Below, piece by piece: positions 4,891 through 6,776 of a stretch of 6,776 nucleotides of DNA. Source of the stretch: Candidatus Treponema excrementipullorum (GTDB taxonomy: Bacteria; Spirochaetota; Spirochaetia; Treponematales; Treponemataceae). Position 1 is the stretch's first letter. Each line of letters begins with the position of its first letter. Location of the stretch: positions 1-6,776 of the forward strand of contig JAHLFV010000154.1 of the NCBI GenBank assembly GCA_018883625.1, read 5' to 3'. The notes beneath the pieces are model-generated. The model searched no databases, was not told where the DNA came from, and was given only the letters and a program-made list of their open reading frames with translations. The position numbers and the translations under genes are program-made.

Positions 4891-6495
4891 TTAGTTTATT
4901 TTTCTTGCAAAGGCATCTTTGTAGCCCAACTCTTTAAATCGTGCCAAGATCATACCGTACTCGTGGACGCTTAAAGGACCTACCATAACTTGATATGCAC
5001 TGCCGTTAGTCAGAGGAACCAGCACTATAGGATATTTTTGACTGTAGGCTGCCATGATTCTTAAAATATTTTCTTCTTCTGCTAAAGTTATAAATTGAAC
5101 GTAGTATTTTCCCCTTTCAAGTTGGGAAAGGGTAGGAACAATATTCCAATCCTCTCTCATAACAAGAGTACTTTCTGGAACTACAGGTTCCACGGTAACT
5201 TCTTCCTCAGTTGAAAGAGGTACAGGGGTTATGACCATGGTATCGTTATCGATAGTATCCTTCTCTTCTGGTAGTCTTTCTTCGGCGGGAACCAAGATAA
5301 TGGGAGCAAAAGGATCTACTAAAGATGTATCTGTTGATTTTACCGATTCTTCTGCAAGGTCTTTTTCTGCCGGAGTTTTATCTTCAGTAACTATTTCTTC
5401 TATAGGAGCCGGTTCTTTTGTGTTTTCTGCAGGAATTACTTTTTCTTCTTCCGGTTCAGATTCTGTGGGTTTTACCGGAGTTATCGGTTCTTTTGCTATT
5501 TCTTTACTTTCGTACAATCCGATGTCTTCCTGTATAACAATAACTTCTTCGATGGGAGAATCTTCTTCTAAGTCTTCCGTCGGGACAATAGTATTCTGTT
5601 CCGCCGGAACAACATCTTTAGGTTCCGCCGGAACAACATCTTTAGGTTCCGCCGGTACCACAGCACCGGTTTTTTCTGAAACAATGGTTTCTGTTGTTTC
5701 AGCAGGTTCTGTTTCTGTCACTTCTTCCGGTTCTGTAACTTCTGTTTCAGATGGTATTGCAGCACCGGTTTTTTCTGAAACGACGGTTTCTGCTGTTTCG
5801 GCAGGTTCTGTTTCTGTCACTTCTTCTGGTTCTGTATTTTCTGTTTCCGCCGGAACAACATCTTTAGGTTCCGCTGGAACAATAGTATTCTGTTCCGCCG
5901 GAACAACATCTTTAGGTTCCGCCGGAACAACATCTTTAGGTTCCGCCGGTACCACAGCACCGGTTTTTTCTGAAACAACAGCTTCTACTGTTTCGGCAGG
6001 CTCATCGCGGGTTTCTTCAAAAGTTTCTTCCACAGGTATTGTATCAACAGGCTCTGTAGAATTCTTTTCTTCCATTGCCGCAATTTGTTTTTCTATTTCA
6101 GCTTTTAGATCATCCGGTATATCTTCTCCCTGTAACAAGGCTAATCCGGAGGAAACCTCATCTAAAGAGCCAGTCCGTTTTGTAACTTTTACCTGTGTGT
6201 TAACACCGGGAGTTATAAAAAGCTTTTCTGCTGCTTCCGGTGAAAGCATGATAGCAACTCCGTTAGATGGATCAATAGAGCCTAATACCAGTACATTGAT
6301 GGTTATGCCTGTTGCGGGATTTGTGACGCTGACACTGTCTCCCGGAAGATATCCCACTGTTTTTGCAAAAAGTCCTTTAGGTAGAACACCTTCTTCGGCT
6401 ACTATGGCTCGACCATCGATGGTAGGTTTTGATGCAGCAAAACCTATTATACCTATTGATACTGTCAATAACAGAATAGCTAAAATCCTTTTCAT
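4891..6495 (-). CDS. Secreted acidic repeat protein: RlpA-like barrel domain, E/P/V-rich repeat linker, C-terminal SPOR domain (Arp-like)
   Basis: A 534-residue exported protein. Residues 1-22 form a signal peptide (MKR, then a hydrophobic core, cleavage near GFAAS). No Cys occurs anywhere, so it is not a lipoprotein. Residues about 27-105 resemble the RlpA double-psi beta-barrel: LPGDSVSVTNPATG (50-63) matches the RlpA pattern LPxGTxVxVTNxxNG, and LSPEAAEKL (84-92) matches LSxAAAExL. The RlpA catalytic His and Asp seem absent (FAKTVGYLPG where AAHxTLPxG is usual; LGSIDP in place of NDRGPF). Residues about 110-445 are a low-complexity Glu/Pro/Val/Thr linker with nested repeats at 165-306. Residues about 461-534 are a SPOR domain (YYVQFIT at 464-470, YQVMVGPLSVHEYGM at 501-515, ELGYKDAFARKI at the end), the module that binds denuded glycan strands. 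The layout recalls T. pallidum Arp; orthology is inferred. GGGAGG (6500-6505) lies 4 bp before the ATG. The upstream gene ends 12 bp away. Confidence 0.85.
   Translation of the reverse strand: MKRILAILLLTVSIGIIGFAASKPTIDGRAIVAEEGVLPKGLFAKTVGYLPGDSVSVTNPATGITINVLVLGSIDPSNGVAIMLSPEAAEKLFITPGVNTQVKVTKRTGSLDEVSSGLALLQGEDIPDDLKAEIEKQIAAMEEKNSTEPVDTIPVEETFEETRDEPAETVEAVVSEKTGAVVPAEPKDVVPAEPKDVVPAEQNTIVPAEPKDVVPAETENTEPEEVTETEPAETAETVVSEKTGAAIPSETEVTEPEEVTETEPAETTETIVSEKTGAVVPAEPKDVVPAEPKDVVPAEQNTIVPTEDLEEDSPIEEVIVIQEDIGLYESKEIAKEPITPVKPTESEPEEEKVIPAENTKEPAPIEEIVTEDKTPAEKDLAEESVKSTDTSLVDPFAPIILVPAEERLPEEKDTIDNDTMVITPVPLSTEEEVTVEPVVPESTLVMREDWNIVPTLSQLERGKYYVQFITLAEEENILRIMAAYSQKYPIVLVPLTNGSAYQVMVGPLSVHEYGMILARFKELGYKDAFARKIN
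5585..5684. repeat. 100-bp exact direct repeat, copy 1
   Basis: Identical base for base to 5879-5978 at an offset of 294 bp (98 codons). Identity breaks at 5584/5878 (G/A) and 5685/5979 (T/C). It encodes part of large repeat R3. Confidence 0.95.
5836..5955 (-). repeat. Five tandem 24-bp units (octamer array of R1)
   Basis: Residues 181-220 read VVPAEPKD, VVPAEPKD, VVPAEQNT, IVPAEPKD, VVPAETEN. A second array of three complete octamers and the start of a fourth is at residues 279-305 (5581-5661), with the same order of variants for its first three units. Confidence 0.93.
5879..5978. repeat. 100-bp exact direct repeat, copy 2
   Basis: Partner of 5585-5684, encoding part of large repeat R1. 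Identity at synonymous sites shows a recent duplication or gene conversion, since the neighbouring R2 copy has drifted. Confidence 0.95.
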
Positions 6496-6507
6496 AATTC
6501 CTCCCAG

Positions 6508-6776
6508 TTATCTTATTATCGATTTTTCTATTTCTTCTGCAAGTTGATATCCGAATGAACTGATGTCTTCTCTTGCGTCATGATTTTTACTTGTTTTCGG
6601 AGTATTTTTACTGCCGTAGGCAATTTTTTCTTCGGTGTCGGGTAAATACAAAGACCATTTTATTTCCTTCACATTAGTCAAACGGGGTTGTTCCGGCGAT
6701 AAAGATTGACTTATGTCAAAAAAAACTTCCAATAAAATTAAATAGTCCACCTGTCCCATGCGGGATTCCTGGATAG
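6508..6776 (-). CDS. 3' part of an unidentified gene; weak CsgG/LpoB-like C-terminal resemblance
   Basis: The reading frame is open to the right edge. Ile-Gln-Glu-Ser-Arg precede the first Met (ATG 6757-6759), so what is visible is probably the C-terminal 88 residues of a longer protein. A start at that ATG is possible, because AGGA lies 7 bp upstream, but nothing else supports it. Visible text includes VDYLILLEVFFDI, then IKWSLYLPDTEEKIAYGS, and a polar tail ending in LAEEIEKSIIR. The arrangement of a hydrophobic xDYLIxxE strand, a second strand of the form WxLYLxDT, and a final amphipathic helix resembles the C-terminal half of CsgG/LpoB-type periplasmic proteins. That is a pattern impression only. 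It is followed after 12 bp by the SPOR repeat protein, whose Shine-Dalgarno site fills the gap, so the two are very likely co-transcribed. Confidence 0.6.
   Translation of the reverse strand, partial: IQESRMGQVDYLILLEVFFDISQSLSPEQPRLTNVKEIKWSLYLPDTEEKIAYGSKNTPKTSKNHDAREDISSFGYQLAEEIEKSIIR

Larger units (their letters stand above)
5578..6003 (-). repeat. Nested in-frame coding repeats of the acidic linker (residues 165-306)
   Basis: There are three large copies: R1 residues 165-229 (5809-6003), R2 230-262 (5710-5808) and R3 263-306 (5578-5709, end degraded). Each begins with a 16-residue module of the form EPAETxExxVSEKTGA. Octamers of the VVPAEPKD type follow: five in R1, one diverged in R2, three plus a partial in R3. 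R1 and R2 close with a 9-residue TEPEEVTET module. R1 (65 residues) and R2 (33) therefore differ by exactly four octamers (32 residues). Confidence 0.93.

Noticed and set aside
5581..5955. 24-bp repeats as a CRISPR array
   Set aside because: The units are contiguous and coding with no unique spacers of constant length; they translate into an in-frame octapeptide repeat.
5231..6547. A 438-codon open frame on the + strand, rich in Ser/Gly/Val/Thr, opposite the repeat gene
   Set aside because: It has no Shine-Dalgarno site and no signal peptide or domain. It is long only because the repeated codons of the true - strand gene contain no stops when read in reverse. The - strand frame has a signal peptide, a SPOR domain and a good ribosome binding site.

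Overview
The window looks like a piece of an anaerobic, moderately AT-rich bacterial chromosome, most probably a spirochaete of the Treponema group. This is inference from gene content: a plant/cyanobacterial-style GlgC, a GGGtGRT-family protein, a LacX-type epimerase and a MepA/DinF-style MATE exporter like those of anaerobic Firmicutes and treponemes, and a secreted acidic repeat protein with a C-terminal SPOR domain that recalls the T. pallidum acidic repeat protein (Arp). No RNA gene, insertion sequence, CRISPR array or origin was seen.

Layout. The left edge cuts a + strand gene for a GGGtGRT-family protein of unknown function (2-883), closed by a strong UUCG-tetraloop terminator. A + strand pair follows, a LacX-type aldose-1-epimerase-like protein (956-1861) and a 12-helix MATE exporter with a TTG start (1881-3245), 19 bp apart and probably co-transcribed. 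A 250-bp AT-rich spacer holds a GC-rich inverted repeat and a good sigma70-type promoter (TTGCAT-N17-TATAAT). This promoter drives glgC (3496-4776), which stands alone and ends in an intrinsic terminator that also works as one on the other strand. The right third is a - strand operon read towards glgC: the 3' end of an unidentified gene (C-terminal part visible, 6508-6776), then 12 bp later the 534-residue repeat protein (4891-6495). Two back-to-back hairpins separate the convergent units.

How the genes relate. The + strand genes look like independent housekeeping units: storage polysaccharide synthesis (glgC), sugar anomer handling (epimerase), export (MATE) and an unknown (GGGtGRT). The most interesting object is the - strand repeat protein. 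It has a signal peptide, a domain resembling the RlpA double-psi beta-barrel but apparently without its catalytic residues, a long Glu/Pro/Val/Thr linker made of nested 8-residue and 16+9-residue modules with a 100-bp exact DNA duplication, and a C-terminal SPOR domain, the usual peptidoglycan-binding module. It reads as an RlpA-derived, probably non-catalytic wall-binding protein with a variable-length acidic spacer. Every repeat period is a multiple of 3, so copy number could change without breaking the frame.
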